From contig NZ_JADZAT010000009.1 of the NCBI RefSeq assembly GCF_020852455.1, positions 86,809 to 150,808 of the forward strand: a stretch of DNA of 64,000 nt. Reading direction: 5' to 3'. This stretch comes from Novosphingobium sp. GTDB taxonomy: Bacteria > Pseudomonadota > Alphaproteobacteria > Sphingomonadales > Sphingomonadaceae. The notes beneath the pieces were generated by a model. That model was not told the DNA's origin. It did not search any database and saw only the letters and a list, made by a program, of their open reading frames with translations. This document shows, in pieces, positions 50,396 through 60,439 of the stretch (within the stretch, counting starts at the first letter, position 1; every line of letters starts with the position of its first letter). The translations under genes were made by a program, and so were the position numbers.

Positions 50396-50446
50396 CGCCC
50401 GCGCCTATAACCGCGAAAGGGTTAAAGCCGCGGTAACGCGCTCTGC

Positions 50447-51790
50447 TTACCGAAACGCGTGAATGCGGCCGTTGTCGTCCAGCACGTAGAGCGTGTTGCC
50501 TGCCACCACCGGTGCCAGGGTTACCGGCGCGTCGAGCTTGGCGAACAGGCTGGGCTGACCGTCGGCCACCGACGCGGTGTACATTTCGCCGCGCGAATTG
50601 ACGAACCACAGCTTGTCACCGGCCAGCACCGGACCCGACCAGAAGATCGGATCCTTCTTCTTTTCCTGGTTGCGGAACGCGTTGAGCTGGGTCAGCCAGC
50701 GCACCTTGCCGGTCGCCCGGGCAATGCACAGCAGCCGCGCATCGTCGGTCAGCGTGAAGATCCAGTCACCCGCCACCGCCGGGGTCGAAATCCCCGCCAG
50801 GTTGAGTTCCCAGATCCGCTGCCCGGTCACCAGTTCATAGGCCGCCATGCGGCCGCCCTGGCCCAGGGCATAGACCCGGCCGCGATCGATGATCGGATCG
50901 GCGTCGATATCGGTCAGCACCCCGACCGAGGTCGAAAGCGAAGTGCGGGCCAGCGCGTCTGACCACAATTCGCGTCCGTTTTCATAACGATAGGCGATCA
51001 GTTCGCCGGTCGAATAGCCAGCAATAATCGTCCCCTGCCCGGCAGCCGGTGCGGCCACGCCGAACACCCCGGTCTGCCCGACCGAGGCCGTTGCGTTCCA
51101 GATCTGCGCACCGTTTTCAGGATTGAGCGTGACGATCTGGTTGGCCTGGGTCATCACGAAGACCGAGTTGAACGCGATGGTTGGCGAACCACGCAGCGGG
51201 CCCGAAGGTTTGACCTTCCACAGCACCTTGCCATCGGCGGCATTGATCGCGGCCACTTCGCCCACCCCGGTGGTGACATAGGCGCGTTCACCCGAATAGC
51301 TGACCCCGCCGCCATAGACAGAACTAGCACCGTCACCGGAAATCCGGAAGGTCTGGCTCCAGCGTTCGGCACCGGTCTTGGCATCGAAGGCATGGACCAC
51401 GCCCATGGTATCCATGACAAAGACCATTCCGCCGCCCACCACCGGGGCCGCAGCCAGCCGCTGCTTCTTGGTCGAACCGGCGATCCGCGCGGTCCAGGCC
51501 TGCTGCGGCGCGGCGGCAATCGCCAGGTTGCCATAGCTCTTGCTGGCGGTGCCGCCGGCCTGGGCCCATTCAGCGTTTTCGACCGCCGGCGGAACCACGA
51601 CCGCAAGGCTGGTGATCCCGGCATCGACCTTGGCGCTGGTATCGACCTTGGTCAGGATCGGGATGCGATTGCCCAGGGTCGGCGTGGTTGGCTTGCCCTT
51701 GCCGCCAAACATGCCGCACCCGGACAGGCTCAGCGCAAGCGCGAGCACCAGCGGGGCGGAAAGGCGGCGGTTGATCTGGATCGATGGCAT
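50447..51790 (-). CDS. bamB: Outer-membrane assembly lipoprotein BamB
   Basis: A 447-residue lipoprotein: signal sequence with lipobox LSGC (Cys near residue 25), then an eight-bladed PQQ-like beta-propeller (repeats such as GAERWSQTFRISGDG, GKVLWKVKPSGPL, GQRIWELNLAGI). BamB helps BamA insert outer-membrane beta-barrels. ATG 51790 is used; a TTG immediately upstream also lies in frame. The YfgM-like TPR gene ends 24 bp upstream, the same order as yfgM-bamB in E. coli. Confidence 0.9.
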   Translation of the reverse strand: MPSIQINRRLSAPLVLALALSLSGCGMFGGKGKPTTPTLGNRIPILTKVDTSAKVDAGITSLAVVVPPAVENAEWAQAGGTASKSYGNLAIAAAPQQAWTARIAGSTKKQRLAAAPVVGGGMVFVMDTMGVVHAFDAKTGAERWSQTFRISGDGASSVYGGGVSYSGERAYVTTGVGEVAAINAADGKVLWKVKPSGPLRGSPTIAFNSVFVMTQANQIVTLNPENGAQIWNATASVGQTGVFGVAAPAAGQGTIIAGYSTGELIAYRYENGRELWSDALARTSLSTSVGVLTDIDADPIIDRGRVYALGQGGRMAAYELVTGQRIWELNLAGISTPAVAGDWIFTLTDDARLLCIARATGKVRWLTQLNAFRNQEKKKDPIFWSGPVLAGDKLWFVNSRGEMYTASVADGQPSLFAKLDAPVTLAPVVAGNTLYVLDDNGRIHAFR

Positions 51791-51814
51791 CAAGTGGTCC
51801 TTGGCTGTTGCCGG

Positions 51815-52615
51815 TTATTGCTTGGGTGCGGCTGCGCCCGCGGGCGCGGCGGTCGTTGTGGGCTGTCCGGCGGCAGGTTCTTCCTTGGGAAGTTCGACTC
51901 CGCCATCATAGCCCAGCCCGCTGGCCATCTGGCGCGCGCGGACCCGGACCGACTTGGGAGCCTTCTCGTCCTTGCCGATCTGCGCGAACAGCGCCCCGGC
52001 GAGGTCCGGCTTGCCCATGTCGAGATAGGCCATGGCCACCAGTTCGCCAGCGTTGCCGAAGAACGGATTGCCCGGAACCGCCAGCGGCTTGAGCTTGGCC
52101 ACCACATCATCGGGCTTCATCGTATCGAAGCGGATCGACACTTCGCGGATTACCGCAAGATCGCGGTAGGGCTTGGGCGCGGTCTGATCGGCGGCCAGAG
52201 CGGCAAAACGCCTGGCAGCGTCCTGATCCTTGCCCTGGGCCAGCGCGATGGCCGCCAGGCTCATCGCGGCGGCGGCGCGGCTGCCGTCCGATCCGTCCTT
52301 GGCCAGCGCCTCGTATTCCTTGGCCGCAGCATCAAGCTGCCCGCCGCGCAGCTTGTCAAAGGCCAGTTCGGCCTTTTCGCTGCGCTCATGGGCCTTGGAC
52401 TTCACCGAATAGTCCCAGGCAAGATAGCCACCCAGCGCCAGCAGACCCGCCAGGATCACACCGCCGACCGGCTTGGCATAGCGCTTGATCGCGCCAACCA
52501 TCTGCTCTTCACGCAGCGCTTCATCGACTTCGCGCAGGAAACCGTCCTGCTGTGCCGCATCGCGATCGGCGGCCTTGGAAGATGGGACCGGGGACTTGGT
52601 AGGTTCGATGGCCAA
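51815..52615 (-). CDS. YfgM-like TPR membrane protein
   Basis: A 266-residue protein with a cytosolic N-terminus, one helix at about residues 50-68 (GGVILAGLLALGGYLAWDY) and a periplasmic tetratricopeptide-like region. The C-terminus is Pro/Ala/Thr-rich (AGQPTTTAAPAGAAAP). It matches YfgM/ancillary SecYEG translocon proteins by layout and position before bamB. The start is TTG 52615 with GAAGG upstream; the first ATG would remove the cytosolic tail. Confidence 0.82.
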   Translation of the reverse strand: MAIEPTKSPVPSSKAADRDAAQQDGFLREVDEALREEQMVGAIKRYAKPVGGVILAGLLALGGYLAWDYSVKSKAHERSEKAELAFDKLRGGQLDAAAKEYEALAKDGSDGSRAAAAMSLAAIALAQGKDQDAARRFAALAADQTAPKPYRDLAVIREVSIRFDTMKPDDVVAKLKPLAVPGNPFFGNAGELVAMAYLDMGKPDLAGALFAQIGKDEKAPKSVRVRARQMASGLGYDGGVELPKEEPAAGQPTTTAAPAGAAAPKQ

Positions 52616-52729
52616 GGTTACTGCCTTCGCTGGACTAAGAATGGATTGCGGGGCTGTTTAGCGGATGGTGAGGCCATTTCAACGCGCAACTTGTGGATAT
52701 GCCCCGCTGAAGCTGCGGTGAACGGCCCA

Positions 52730-53878
52730 TCAGGGAAAGTTTTGACGGCCCATGGCCCGGGCATAGCAATCGCGATAGGCCGCCAGCATCGCCGCTTCAT
52801 CGTATTCGGCGCGGGCGCGCTGGCGATTGGCCATGCCGATCTGCTGGCGCGCAGCCGGGTCATGCGCGGCCGCGGCCAGCGCGGCGCCCAGTGCATCATC
52901 ATCACCCGCCGGGGTAATCCACGCGGCATTATCCGGCGCGACCATCGCCGCGACATCGCCCACCGCCGGGCTGACCACTGCGAGTCCGGCGGCCATTGCC
53001 TCTACCACCGAGATCGGAAACTGCTCGCTGTCCGATGACAGTGCGAACAGGTCGAACAGCCCCACGACCCTGGCCGGATCGGGAGCAAAACCGGGCAAGT
53101 GGACGCGATCGGCCAGCCCCAGCCGGGCGGCCTCGGCCGCGATCGCGGCGCGCTCAGGGCCTTCTCCGACGATCACCAGCTGCCATTGCGCCGGCATCGC
53201 GGCAAAAGCCCGCACCAGTCGCGGCAGGTTCTTGACCGCGCGCAGCCCGGCCAGCGTGCCCAGCCACAGCTCGCCCTCGCGCTTGACGAGGCCCGGCAAC
53301 GCAGCGCCATTCGGGGCCGTGCCATAATCGGCCAGCGGGATCCCGTTGGCGATCCGCCGCAGCCGTTCTGCCGGAACATGCCAGGCCTGGCGAGCAATCT
53401 GCTCCAGCCGCTGCGATGGCACCACCAGCTCCTGCGCCCCGGCCAGCGCGATCCGCCGGAACCGGTTGCGGGCCGGTTTGAGGCGCTGCGCTTCGTCCTG
53501 GTTGAAGCCGTCCTCATGGTGGACCAGCGGCGGCAGACCCAGTGCGCGGCCGAACAGCCGGTGCGCCATCACCGCGTCCATCGCCCCCCAGTTGTAGGTC
53601 AGCACCAGATCAAAGCCCCGCATCGCGCGGGCCAGCGCCAGCAGCCGCCAGGGCAGCGGCTTGCCCGACAGCGGCGGAAAATCGGCGGGATAGGTAACGC
53701 TGATCGCCGGATCGATCGCCTCGGCGGCCCCCAGCGCGCCGGGCACGCCCGATACCACGGTGTGATCGATATACGGACCGAACAGGTTCATCAGCTTGGC
53801 CGCGCGCAGTTCCTTGCCGCCCGGCGAAAAGCTGGAATGAAGGTGCAGCAGGCGCGGCCTGCCGGCGCTGACGCTCAT
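52730..53878 (-). CDS. GT4-family glycosyltransferase
   Basis: A 382-residue GT-B enzyme. N-terminal HLHSSFSPGGKELRAAKLMN (acceptor-side Gly loop), then GTLAGLRAVKNLPRLVRAF, LVIVGEGPERAAI, LPGFAPDPARVVGLFDLFALSSDSEQFPISVVEAMAAGLAVVS, where the EX7E-type donor motif sits. It likely adds a sugar to a surface polysaccharide or lipid. ATG 53878 overlaps the upstream hydrolase stop by 4 nt. The acceptor is unknown, and no other capsule genes are present. Confidence 0.88.
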   Translation of the reverse strand: MSVSAGRPRLLHLHSSFSPGGKELRAAKLMNLFGPYIDHTVVSGVPGALGAAEAIDPAISVTYPADFPPLSGKPLPWRLLALARAMRGFDLVLTYNWGAMDAVMAHRLFGRALGLPPLVHHEDGFNQDEAQRLKPARNRFRRIALAGAQELVVPSQRLEQIARQAWHVPAERLRRIANGIPLADYGTAPNGAALPGLVKREGELWLGTLAGLRAVKNLPRLVRAFAAMPAQWQLVIVGEGPERAAIAAEAARLGLADRVHLPGFAPDPARVVGLFDLFALSSDSEQFPISVVEAMAAGLAVVSPAVGDVAAMVAPDNAAWITPAGDDDALGAALAAAAHDPAARQQIGMANRQRARAEYDEAAMLAAYRDCYARAMGRQNFP

Positions 53879-54777
53879 TCCACCCGGGCCAGCAGCCGGT
53901 CGATCGCGGCGACCGCTTCGGGTTCGTTCAGCATTGGCGCATGGCCGACCTTGGGCACGGTCACGGCATCGCTGCCCGGCAGCCCTTTTGCCATCTTGCG
54001 GTGGACATCCTTGCTCAGGATATCGGACAGTTCGCCGCGCACCAGCGTCACCGGCTTGCCCTTCAGCGCCTGGATCGCGGGCCACAGGTCAACCCCGGAT
54101 TCGCCGCCGGGCTGGGCCAGCGGCTCGGCGATCTTCATGTCATAGTCGAACACGATCCGCCCATTGCCGCCCACCACCATGCAGCGCTTGGCCATGTCGA
54201 GCCAGTCAGAGATTTCATAACCGGGGAACACGTCGCCCTGGCTTTCCTCAAGCGCGCGGGCCGCGTGCATCCAGGTCGGAAAGGTCCGCCCCTGGCCGAC
54301 ATAGCCGCGGATCCGTTCCAGCCCGGCCGGCGAAACCTCGGGACCGACATCGTTGAGCAGGGCCCCGGCGATCCTTTGGGGCATGGTCAGCGCCATGATC
54401 ATGGTCAGCAGCCCGCCCAGCGATGTGCCGATCGCCACGAAGCGGTCGATCCCCGCCTGGTCGAACAGTTCGCCCAGATCCTCGGCATATTGCAGCGGGT
54501 TGTAGGTGGCAGAATCTCTGGCATAGGCGCTGTCGCCCCGCCCGCGCAGATCGGGACAGATCACCCGCCATTCGCCGCCCAGTCGCTCGGCAACATGGGC
54601 GAAATCGCGCGCGTTGCGGGTCAGCCCCGGCAGGCACAGCACCGCCGGGCGATCCGCGCGCCCGGCATAGTCGCGGTAATGCAGCTTCAGGCCATCCTTG
54701 CTGGTCCAGAACTGGTCGGCAAAAGCGGCACCGGTGGCCGGTGCGGTCAAGGCAGGATCGGCGGTCATTCTGGGCAT
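53875..54777 (-). CDS. Alpha/beta-fold hydrolase
   Basis: A 300-residue hydrolase of the AB_hydrolase_1 type. The nucleophile elbow is GTSLGG (Ser near residue 118), the oxyanion segment is CLPGLTRNARDF, and the catalytic His is in KVGHAPMLNEPEAV. No signal peptide. The substrate is unknown; esters or lactones are likely. An alternative start lies 9 nt downstream (MTADP). It overlaps the glycosyltransferase by 4 nt. Confidence 0.86.
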   Translation of the reverse strand: MPRMTADPALTAPATGAAFADQFWTSKDGLKLHYRDYAGRADRPAVLCLPGLTRNARDFAHVAERLGGEWRVICPDLRGRGDSAYARDSATYNPLQYAEDLGELFDQAGIDRFVAIGTSLGGLLTMIMALTMPQRIAGALLNDVGPEVSPAGLERIRGYVGQGRTFPTWMHAARALEESQGDVFPGYEISDWLDMAKRCMVVGGNGRIVFDYDMKIAEPLAQPGGESGVDLWPAIQALKGKPVTLVRGELSDILSKDVHRKMAKGLPGSDAVTVPKVGHAPMLNEPEAVAAIDRLLARVE

Positions 54778-54850
54778 GCTCTATCGCCCGATGCGGCCCG
54801 GGGCGCAAGCCGGACACCGGTCTTTTTCGGTGCACGCCGTTCTATCGAAA

Positions 54851-54858
54851 TTAACCAT
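54851..54858 (+). promoter_or_regulatory. CtrA-like half-site TTAACCAT
   Basis: TTAACCAT matches the CtrA half-site of alphaproteobacteria. It lies in the 184-bp AT-richer gap between the divergent hydrolase and astD genes. A second half-site was not found, so this may be chance. Confidence 0.25.
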
Positions 54859-54961
54859 AACACTTGGCCGGAAAAGGAAGACTTTCCAACTAGGACGACA
54901 CCGACTAAGGCCCACGCAGCACCCTGGTGTTCGCAACCACCACCGGAACGGGACGAAATCA

Positions 54962-56377
54962 TTGAGCAAAGCGCAGTTGGTTTCCTATGAGCCGGCGACC
55001 GGAGCCGAGATCTGGCGCGGCAAGCACGGCAATGTCGATGACATCGTGGATCGCGCCCGTCGGGCCTGGCCGGCCTGGGCCGCGCAGCCGCTGGCCAACC
55101 GAATGGAACTGGTCCGCCGCTTTGCCAACGAAGTACGCAAGGACGCCGAAAAGCTCGCGACGATGATCTCGCGCGAAACCGGCAAGCCGCTGTGGGAAGC
55201 GCGCACCGAAGTCGAAAGCGTGGTCAACAAGGTCGAGATTTCGATCCGCGCCTATGCCGACCGGACAGCGCAGCGCAAGCTGGACAACGCGCTGCAGGGC
55301 ACCGCTTCGCTGCGGCACAAGCCGCATGGCGTGATGGCGGTGCTGGGTCCCTACAACTTCCCGGCCCACCTGCCCAACGGCCACATCATCCCGGCGCTGA
55401 TCGCGGGCAACGTGATCGTGTTCAAGCCTTCAGAAAAAACCCCCGCGACCGGCGAAATGCTGCTGCAGTGCCTGCACCGTGCGGGCATTTCGGCGGCGGT
55501 TGCCCAGCTGCTGGTCGGCGGCGCCGAGGAAGGCCAGGCGCTGGTTGGCCACGAAGGGATCGACGGGGTCCTGTTCACCGGATCGGCCCATACCGGGATC
55601 GCGATCAATCGCCGCCTGGCGGCCCGGCCCGACAAGATCGTTGCGCTGGAAATGGGCGGCAACAACCCGCTGGTGGTGTGGGACACTCCCAAGACAACCG
55701 ATGCGGCCGCACTGGTGATCCAGTCGGCCTTCACCAGCGCCGGGCAGCGCTGCACCGCGGCGCGGCGGCTGATCGTCAAGTCCAGCATGTACGATGCCCT
55801 GATCGGTGAGGTGAAGCGCCTGGCCGACCGGATCATCGTCGGCGCCCCGTTTGATGATCCCACCCCGTTCATGGGTCCGGTGATCGATAACGGCGCAGCC
55901 GACGGGCTGACCGAAAGCTTCCTCTACCTGCTCAGCCACGGCGGCAAGGCGATCAAGCACATGGTCCGCCCGCGCGACGACCTGCCGTTCCTGTCACCCG
56001 CGATCATCGATGTGACCGGGGTCAAGGATCGCCCCGACGTCGAACTGTTCGGGCCCTTGCTGCAGGTCGTCCAGGTCAGCGATTTCGACGAGGCGATTGC
56101 CGAGGCGAACAACACCCGCTTCGGCCTCTCGGCCTCGCTGATTGGCGGCAGTCCGCAGGAATACAACCGGTTCTGGGCCAATGTCCGCGCCGGGGTGATC
56201 AACTGGAACCGCCCTACCAACGGCGCCAGCTCTTCCGCTCCGTTCGGCGGGGTCGGACTGTCGGGCAACCACCGGCCCAGCGCCTATTACGCTGCGGATT
56301 ACTGCGCCTATCCGGTCGCCTCGAACGAGATGGAACAGCCGCGCGCGATGATCGGCGTCGGCCTGCGCGATACCTGA
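54962..56377 (+). CDS. astD: N-succinylglutamate 5-semialdehyde dehydrogenase
   Basis: A 471-residue aldehyde dehydrogenase matching AstD of the arginine succinyltransferase pathway. Catalytic Cys264 (SAGQRCTAARR), Glu230 (IVALEMGGNN) and Asn132 (GPYNFPAHLPNGHI) are intact, and the end NWNRPTNGASSSAPFGGVGLSGNHRPSA is AstD-like. No ATG fits the N-terminus; TTG 54962 begins SKAQLVSYEP. astA, astB and astE are not adjacent, so it is an orphan copy or the operon is split. Confidence 0.88.
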   Translation: MSKAQLVSYEPATGAEIWRGKHGNVDDIVDRARRAWPAWAAQPLANRMELVRRFANEVRKDAEKLATMISRETGKPLWEARTEVESVVNKVEISIRAYADRTAQRKLDNALQGTASLRHKPHGVMAVLGPYNFPAHLPNGHIIPALIAGNVIVFKPSEKTPATGEMLLQCLHRAGISAAVAQLLVGGAEEGQALVGHEGIDGVLFTGSAHTGIAINRRLAARPDKIVALEMGGNNPLVVWDTPKTTDAAALVIQSAFTSAGQRCTAARRLIVKSSMYDALIGEVKRLADRIIVGAPFDDPTPFMGPVIDNGAADGLTESFLYLLSHGGKAIKHMVRPRDDLPFLSPAIIDVTGVKDRPDVELFGPLLQVVQVSDFDEAIAEANNTRFGLSASLIGGSPQEYNRFWANVRAGVINWNRPTNGASSSAPFGGVGLSGNHRPSAYYAADYCAYPVASNEMEQPRAMIGVGLRDT

Positions 56378-56383
56378 CCCGCG

Positions 56384-57082
56384 TCAGAGCCCGCTGGTCA
56401 CCAGATCGACCTCGGTCAGGCCATCGGCCCGTTTGCGGGCGAAGGCGGCATAGCCCTTGCCGGCGACCACGGTATCGTCGCCCTCATGCGACAGCTCGGC
56501 CGGCAACTTTCCGGCCCGCGCACTGGCGTAATAGAAACTGGCCACGTCGCCGACTTCGACCGGAGTGACGAACCGCACCACGCGCAGCTTGCAGCCTTCC
56601 TGATCGCTGCCGCCCGCCGCCAGGGCATGCCCGCGCGGATAGACCGGCAGAGCCGCCGGCAGCCGCGCCGCCCAGACGAAGCCGTATTCGATCCTGCCGC
56701 TGCAGGCGCCGCCCAGCCCGCTGGCCTTGGCCAGCCCGCCGATGGTCACCACGTCAGCCAGCCGCGCGGTGCCAGTCGAACCGCCGGGATCGGGCGCTGC
56801 CGCAATCGGACCGCGCAGCAGGCGTTCGGCATCGGCCTTGGCCGCAGTCACTTCCTCGCTCGACCGCTTGAAGGCCGGCACGGCGCCGTCGGGAATGCCG
56901 CCATCAAGCGCCGCGTTGCCGCGGTTCTGGCTGGTCAGATCGGGATCGGTCAGCAGCGGATCATCGAGCGCGGCAGCCGCCACCGGATCGCGTGCATCCC
57001 TGGCCGGATCGTCGTCGTTTCCACCCCAGCAACCGGAAAGCAGGAGCAGCAGGGGCAGGCTGAGAAGGTGCGCGCGCAACAT
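56384..57082 (-). CDS. Lipoprotein of unknown function
   Basis: A 232-residue probable lipoprotein: signal sequence MLRAHLLSLPLLLLLSGC, with the lipid Cys at residue 18. The mature part starts with an Asp-rich stretch (NDDDPARDARD) and shows a Gly/Ala-rich domain with two Cys (GGACSGRIEYGF and DQEGCKLRVVRF). I recognise no family. The ATG at 57082 is set by the lipobox. It is convergent with astD and divergent from rarD. Confidence 0.72.
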   Translation of the reverse strand: MLRAHLLSLPLLLLLSGCWGGNDDDPARDARDPVAAAALDDPLLTDPDLTSQNRGNAALDGGIPDGAVPAFKRSSEEVTAAKADAERLLRGPIAAAPDPGGSTGTARLADVVTIGGLAKASGLGGACSGRIEYGFVWAARLPAALPVYPRGHALAAGGSDQEGCKLRVVRFVTPVEVGDVASFYYASARAGKLPAELSHEGDDTVVAGKGYAAFARKRADGLTEVDLVTSGL

Positions 57083-57168
57083 CCCCGCCTTGTGCCGCAG
57101 CCGGGCTGCGCTGCCTAGCCCCTTCGACAAGGCTTGCCCCACCCTGCCGGCGCGGCTAGCGCGCTGGC

Positions 57169-58083
57169 ATGGACCGCCAGCCTCCTTCCCAGCCCCATGG
57201 CGGCCTGCCGATGGCGCTGGGCGCCTATCTGATCTGGGGGGTGATGCCGCTGTACCTGCGGCTGGTGCACTGGGTGCCGCCCTATGAGCTGATTGGCTGG
57301 CGGATCATCTGCACCTTGCCGATCTGCCTGCTGATCGTGGCGCTGCGGCGCGAACACGGCGCACTGCTGCGGGCGCTGGCCAATCCGCGGGTGGTCGGCG
57401 CGCTGCTGGTCAGCTCGGTACTGATCGCGGTCAACTGGACGATCTATGTGGTCGCGATCCAGTCAGGCCACATCTTCGCGGCCAGCCTGGGTTATTACAT
57501 CAACCCCCTGGCCAATGTGCTGTTCGGCACGCTGTTCCTGGGCGAACGGCTGAGCAGGCGGCAATGGCTGGCGGTTGGCCTGGCGGCGCTGGGCGTCTCG
57601 CTGCTGGCGTGGGACGCGCGCGACATGCTGTGGATCAGCCTGTCGCTGGCGGTCAGCTTTTCCAGCTATGGTCTGGTGCGCAAACTGGCTCCGGTCGAAT
57701 CGCTGCCCGGCCTGACGATCGAAACGCTGCTGATGCTGATCCCCGCCGCGCTGGTGACCGCCTGGTTCGCGCAAGGGCCCGATGGTTCGGCGATGGGCCG
57801 CGATCTGGCCTCGTCCGGACTGCTGGCCTTTTCCGGCGCGATGACCGCAATCCCGCTGCTGCTGTTTGCCGCTGCGGCGCGGCGGATGGACTATTCGGCG
57901 CTGGGCATGGTCCAGTTCCTGGCCCCGACGATCGTCTTCATCATCGGCCTGGGTGTGTTTGGCGAGCCGCTGCGGCCCAGCCAGCTGGCCTGCTTCGCCT
58001 GCATCTGGACCGCGATTGCGGTGTTCGTCTGGGATATCCTGGCGCGCCGCCGCGCTGCCTCAGGCGAGCAGGCGCCAGCCTAG
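57169..58083 (+). CDS. rarD: RarD/EamA-family transporter
   Basis: A 304-residue inner-membrane protein with ten helices and two EamA repeats, RarD subgroup: [45 protein letters not shown] and [22 protein letters not shown]. The substrate is unproven; the RarD name derives from chloramphenicol sensitivity in Pseudomonas. Its 3' end overlaps the convergent pyrC by 24 bp, so transcripts overlap. Confidence 0.88.
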   Translation: MDRQPPSQPHGGLPMALGAYLIWGVMPLYLRLVHWVPPYELIGWRIICTLPICLLIVALRREHGALLRALANPRVVGALLVSSVLIAVNWTIYVVAIQSGHIFAASLGYYINPLANVLFGTLFLGERLSRRQWLAVGLAALGVSLLAWDARDMLWISLSLAVSFSSYGLVRKLAPVESLPGLTIETLLMLIPAALVTAWFAQGPDGSAMGRDLASSGLLAFSGAMTAIPLLLFAAAARRMDYSALGMVQFLAPTIVFIIGLGVFGEPLRPSQLACFACIWTAIAVFVWDILARRRAASGEQAPA

Positions 58084-59106
58084 CACTTCGCCGGCATGGA
58101 ACGGCACGATCGCGGTGCCGTTGGCATCGATCGTTTCGGGCACCCGGCATTCGCCGCGTTCCAGCGTTACCGTGCCGGGGTTGACCGGCAGGCCATAGAA
58201 GGCCGGGCCGTTCAGGCTGGCAAAGCCCTCGAACTTGTCGAGCGCGCCTTCCTCGTCGAACACCTGGACATAGCTTTCCAGCGCAAAGGGCGCGTTGAAG
58301 ATCCCGGCGCAGCCGCAGGCCGCTTCCTTCAGCGACTGCGCATGCGGGGCAGAGTCGGTGCCCAGGAAGAACCTGGCCGAGCCCGAGCAGGCCGCCTGAC
58401 GCAAGGCCAGCCGGTGTACCTCGCGCTTGGCCACCGGCAGGCAATACATGTGCGGACGGATCCCGCCGACCAGCATGGCGTTGCGGTTGATCTGCAAATG
58501 CTGCGGGGTGATCGTGGCTGCGACATTGCTGCCGCAGCTCTCGACGAATTGCACCGCTTCGCGGGTGGTGACATGTTCGAACACCACTTTCAGTTCGGGC
58601 AGGTCGCGCACCAGTGGGGCCAGCGTGCGCTCGATGAAAACCGCCTCGCGGTCGAAGATATCGACATGCGCGTCGGTCACCTCGCCGTGGACCAGCAAGG
58701 GCATGCCGATCGCCGCCATCCGCTCCAGCACGGCGCGGATGTTGGCGATATCGGTCACCCCGTGGGCCGATCCGGTGGTGGCATGCGCGGGATAGAGCTT
58801 GGCCGCCACGAAAGTGCCATCTGCAAAGCCGCGCGCCACCTCATCCGGATCGGTGCTGTCGGTCAGATACAGCGTCATCAGCGGGGTGAAGTCGCTGCCT
58901 TCGGGCAAGGCGGCCATGATCCGCTGACGATAGGCCGCCACGCCGGCGCAATCGGTCATCGGCGGCGACAGGTTGGGCATTACGATCGCCCGGCCAAATT
59001 GCCGAGCCGTAAAGGGCACCACGCCCGCCAGCACCGCGCCATCGCGCAGATGGACATGCCAGTCGTCAGGGCGGCGGATGGTCAGGCGAGTCGCGGCTTC
59101 GGTCAT
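58060..59106 (-). CDS. pyrC: Dihydroorotase, E. coli PyrC type
   Basis: A 348-residue zinc amidohydrolase that cyclises carbamoyl aspartate to dihydroorotate in pyrimidine synthesis. His17 and His19 (DWHVHLRDG) and carbamylated Lys103 ([11 protein letters not shown]) hold the two zincs; HGEVTD and LGTDSAPH supply later ligands. Length equals the E. coli homodimeric enzyme. It stands alone, with no pyrB beside it, and its 3' end overlaps rarD. Confidence 0.95.
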   Translation of the reverse strand: MTEAATRLTIRRPDDWHVHLRDGAVLAGVVPFTARQFGRAIVMPNLSPPMTDCAGVAAYRQRIMAALPEGSDFTPLMTLYLTDSTDPDEVARGFADGTFVAAKLYPAHATTGSAHGVTDIANIRAVLERMAAIGMPLLVHGEVTDAHVDIFDREAVFIERTLAPLVRDLPELKVVFEHVTTREAVQFVESCGSNVAATITPQHLQINRNAMLVGGIRPHMYCLPVAKREVHRLALRQAACSGSARFFLGTDSAPHAQSLKEAACGCAGIFNAPFALESYVQVFDEEGALDKFEGFASLNGPAFYGLPVNPGTVTLERGECRVPETIDANGTAIVPFHAGEVLGWRLLA

Positions 59107-59144
59107 CTCTTCCCCTTAGGCGGGCGGCACCCTATCTGTCACCC

Positions 59145-59855
59145 ATGACCGCCAGCCACCTGACCAGCCGCGCCGTGATCCGCCTCACCCCGCTCGAACC
59201 GGGCGAAGATATCGGCGCCTTCCTGCAAGGGCTGGTGACCAACGACGTTGCGGGCCCGCTGCCGGTCTGGGCCGCACTGCTCAGCCCGCAGGGCAAGGTG
59301 CTGTTCGATTTTGTGGTCTGGGCAGATGGGGCAGACCTGCTGCTCGATTGCGAGGCCGCACAGGCCGAGGCGCTGGCCAAGCGGCTCTCGCTCTATCGCC
59401 TGCGCCGCAAGATCGGGATCGCAGTTGATCCCTCGGTGGCGGTGCACTGGCAGTCCGGAGCTGGCCCCGCACCCGATCCGCGCCTCGCCGCGCTGGGGCA
59501 GCGCTGGCTGGGTGAGGCCAGTGGTGAAAGCGCGGACGAGAGTTGGCTGGCGCAGCGCCTTTCACTCGGCGTGTGCGAAGGCCAGGCCGAACTGGGCGAT
59601 CTGCTGTGGCTGGAATGCAATGCCGCCGAACTGAATGGCGTGAGCTTCACCAAGGGTTGCTATGTCGGTCAGGAAAACACCGCGCGGATGAACTGGCGGC
59701 AGAAGGTCAACCGGCGGCTGGTGGTGGTGCCGCTGGCTGAGAGCGACCCGGCACGCCAGCGCGTGGCCTATCCCGAACTGGGGCTGGCGGTCGATCACCG
59801 CCGGGTGGAGGATATAAGGGCGGAGTGGCTGCCAGAGTGGCTTCAGCCCGCCTGA
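59145..59855 (+). CDS. ygfZ: YgfZ/GcvT-domain folate-binding protein
   Basis: A 236-residue folate-binding protein of the YgfZ/IBA57 group. The signature KGCYVGQE is at residues 170-177 (SFTKGCYVGQENTARM). It supports assembly or repair of certain 4Fe-4S enzymes, including MiaB, which is also in this window. ATG 59145 is divergent from pyrC with 38 bp between starts. Its 3' end overlaps the convergent tetR by 13 bp. Confidence 0.92.
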   Translation: MTASHLTSRAVIRLTPLEPGEDIGAFLQGLVTNDVAGPLPVWAALLSPQGKVLFDFVVWADGADLLLDCEAAQAEALAKRLSLYRLRRKIGIAVDPSVAVHWQSGAGPAPDPRLAALGQRWLGEASGESADESWLAQRLSLGVCEGQAELGDLLWLECNAAELNGVSFTKGCYVGQENTARMNWRQKVNRRLVVVPLAESDPARQRVAYPELGLAVDHRRVEDIRAEWLPEWLQPA

Positions 59856-60439
59856 CCGGGCACCACGATCCCCGCTGCAATCGCACCGTCGATCAGCATC
59901 TTTTCCGCCGTATCGCGCGCCGAAGTGCGCGGCAGGCCCAGCGAGGCGGCAAGCGGCGCGCCCATCAGCGCATCGCCCAGCGCCATCAGGCACAGCGCGT
60001 GGGTGACATCGTGCATCTGGCCCGATTCGTGATCGCCCAGATCATCGACCAGTTCGTGGATCGCCTCAAGCAGCGGGTCGAGCGCGTCCTCGTTGCCGTT
60101 CATCAGCATCCAGGTGGCGAGCGCGCCGCCGCCTTCCTTGTCGAAGGCGTCGAAGGTCAGGTCCACCACTTCGCGCGGAGACCCCTCGCCGGCGCGGCTG
60201 GCCAGCACCGCATCCTCGATCGTTGCGCAGATCGTCACCGCCAGATGCTCGGCCAGTGCCTTCTGCAGGCCCGCCGCCGAACCGAAATGATGCAGCAGGT
60301 TGGCATGGGTACGCCCGATTCGCGAGGCGACCGCCTTCAGCGTCACCGCTTGCGGGCCCAGTTCGATCAGCAGCGCGCGCGCGGCTTCCAGCGCCACGGT
60401 GCGGCTCTCCTCCTGGGTCAGGCGCTTCCTTATTGACAT
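59843..60439 (-). CDS. TetR-family transcriptional regulator
   Basis: A 198-residue regulator with an N-terminal TetR HTH (residues 8-58; EESRTVALEAARALLIELGPQAVTLKAVASRIGRTHANLLHHFGS) and a helical ligand domain. ATG 60439 is only 28 bp from the divergent metal-hydrolase start, and the start codon overlaps the -35 of that gene's promoter. Repressor binding there would block the divergent gene; self-regulation is likely. Ligand unknown. Confidence 0.88.
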   Translation of the reverse strand: MSIRKRLTQEESRTVALEAARALLIELGPQAVTLKAVASRIGRTHANLLHHFGSAAGLQKALAEHLAVTICATIEDAVLASRAGEGSPREVVDLTFDAFDKEGGGALATWMLMNGNEDALDPLLEAIHELVDDLGDHESGQMHDVTHALCLMALGDALMGAPLAASLGLPRTSARDTAEKMLIDGAIAAGIVVPGQAG

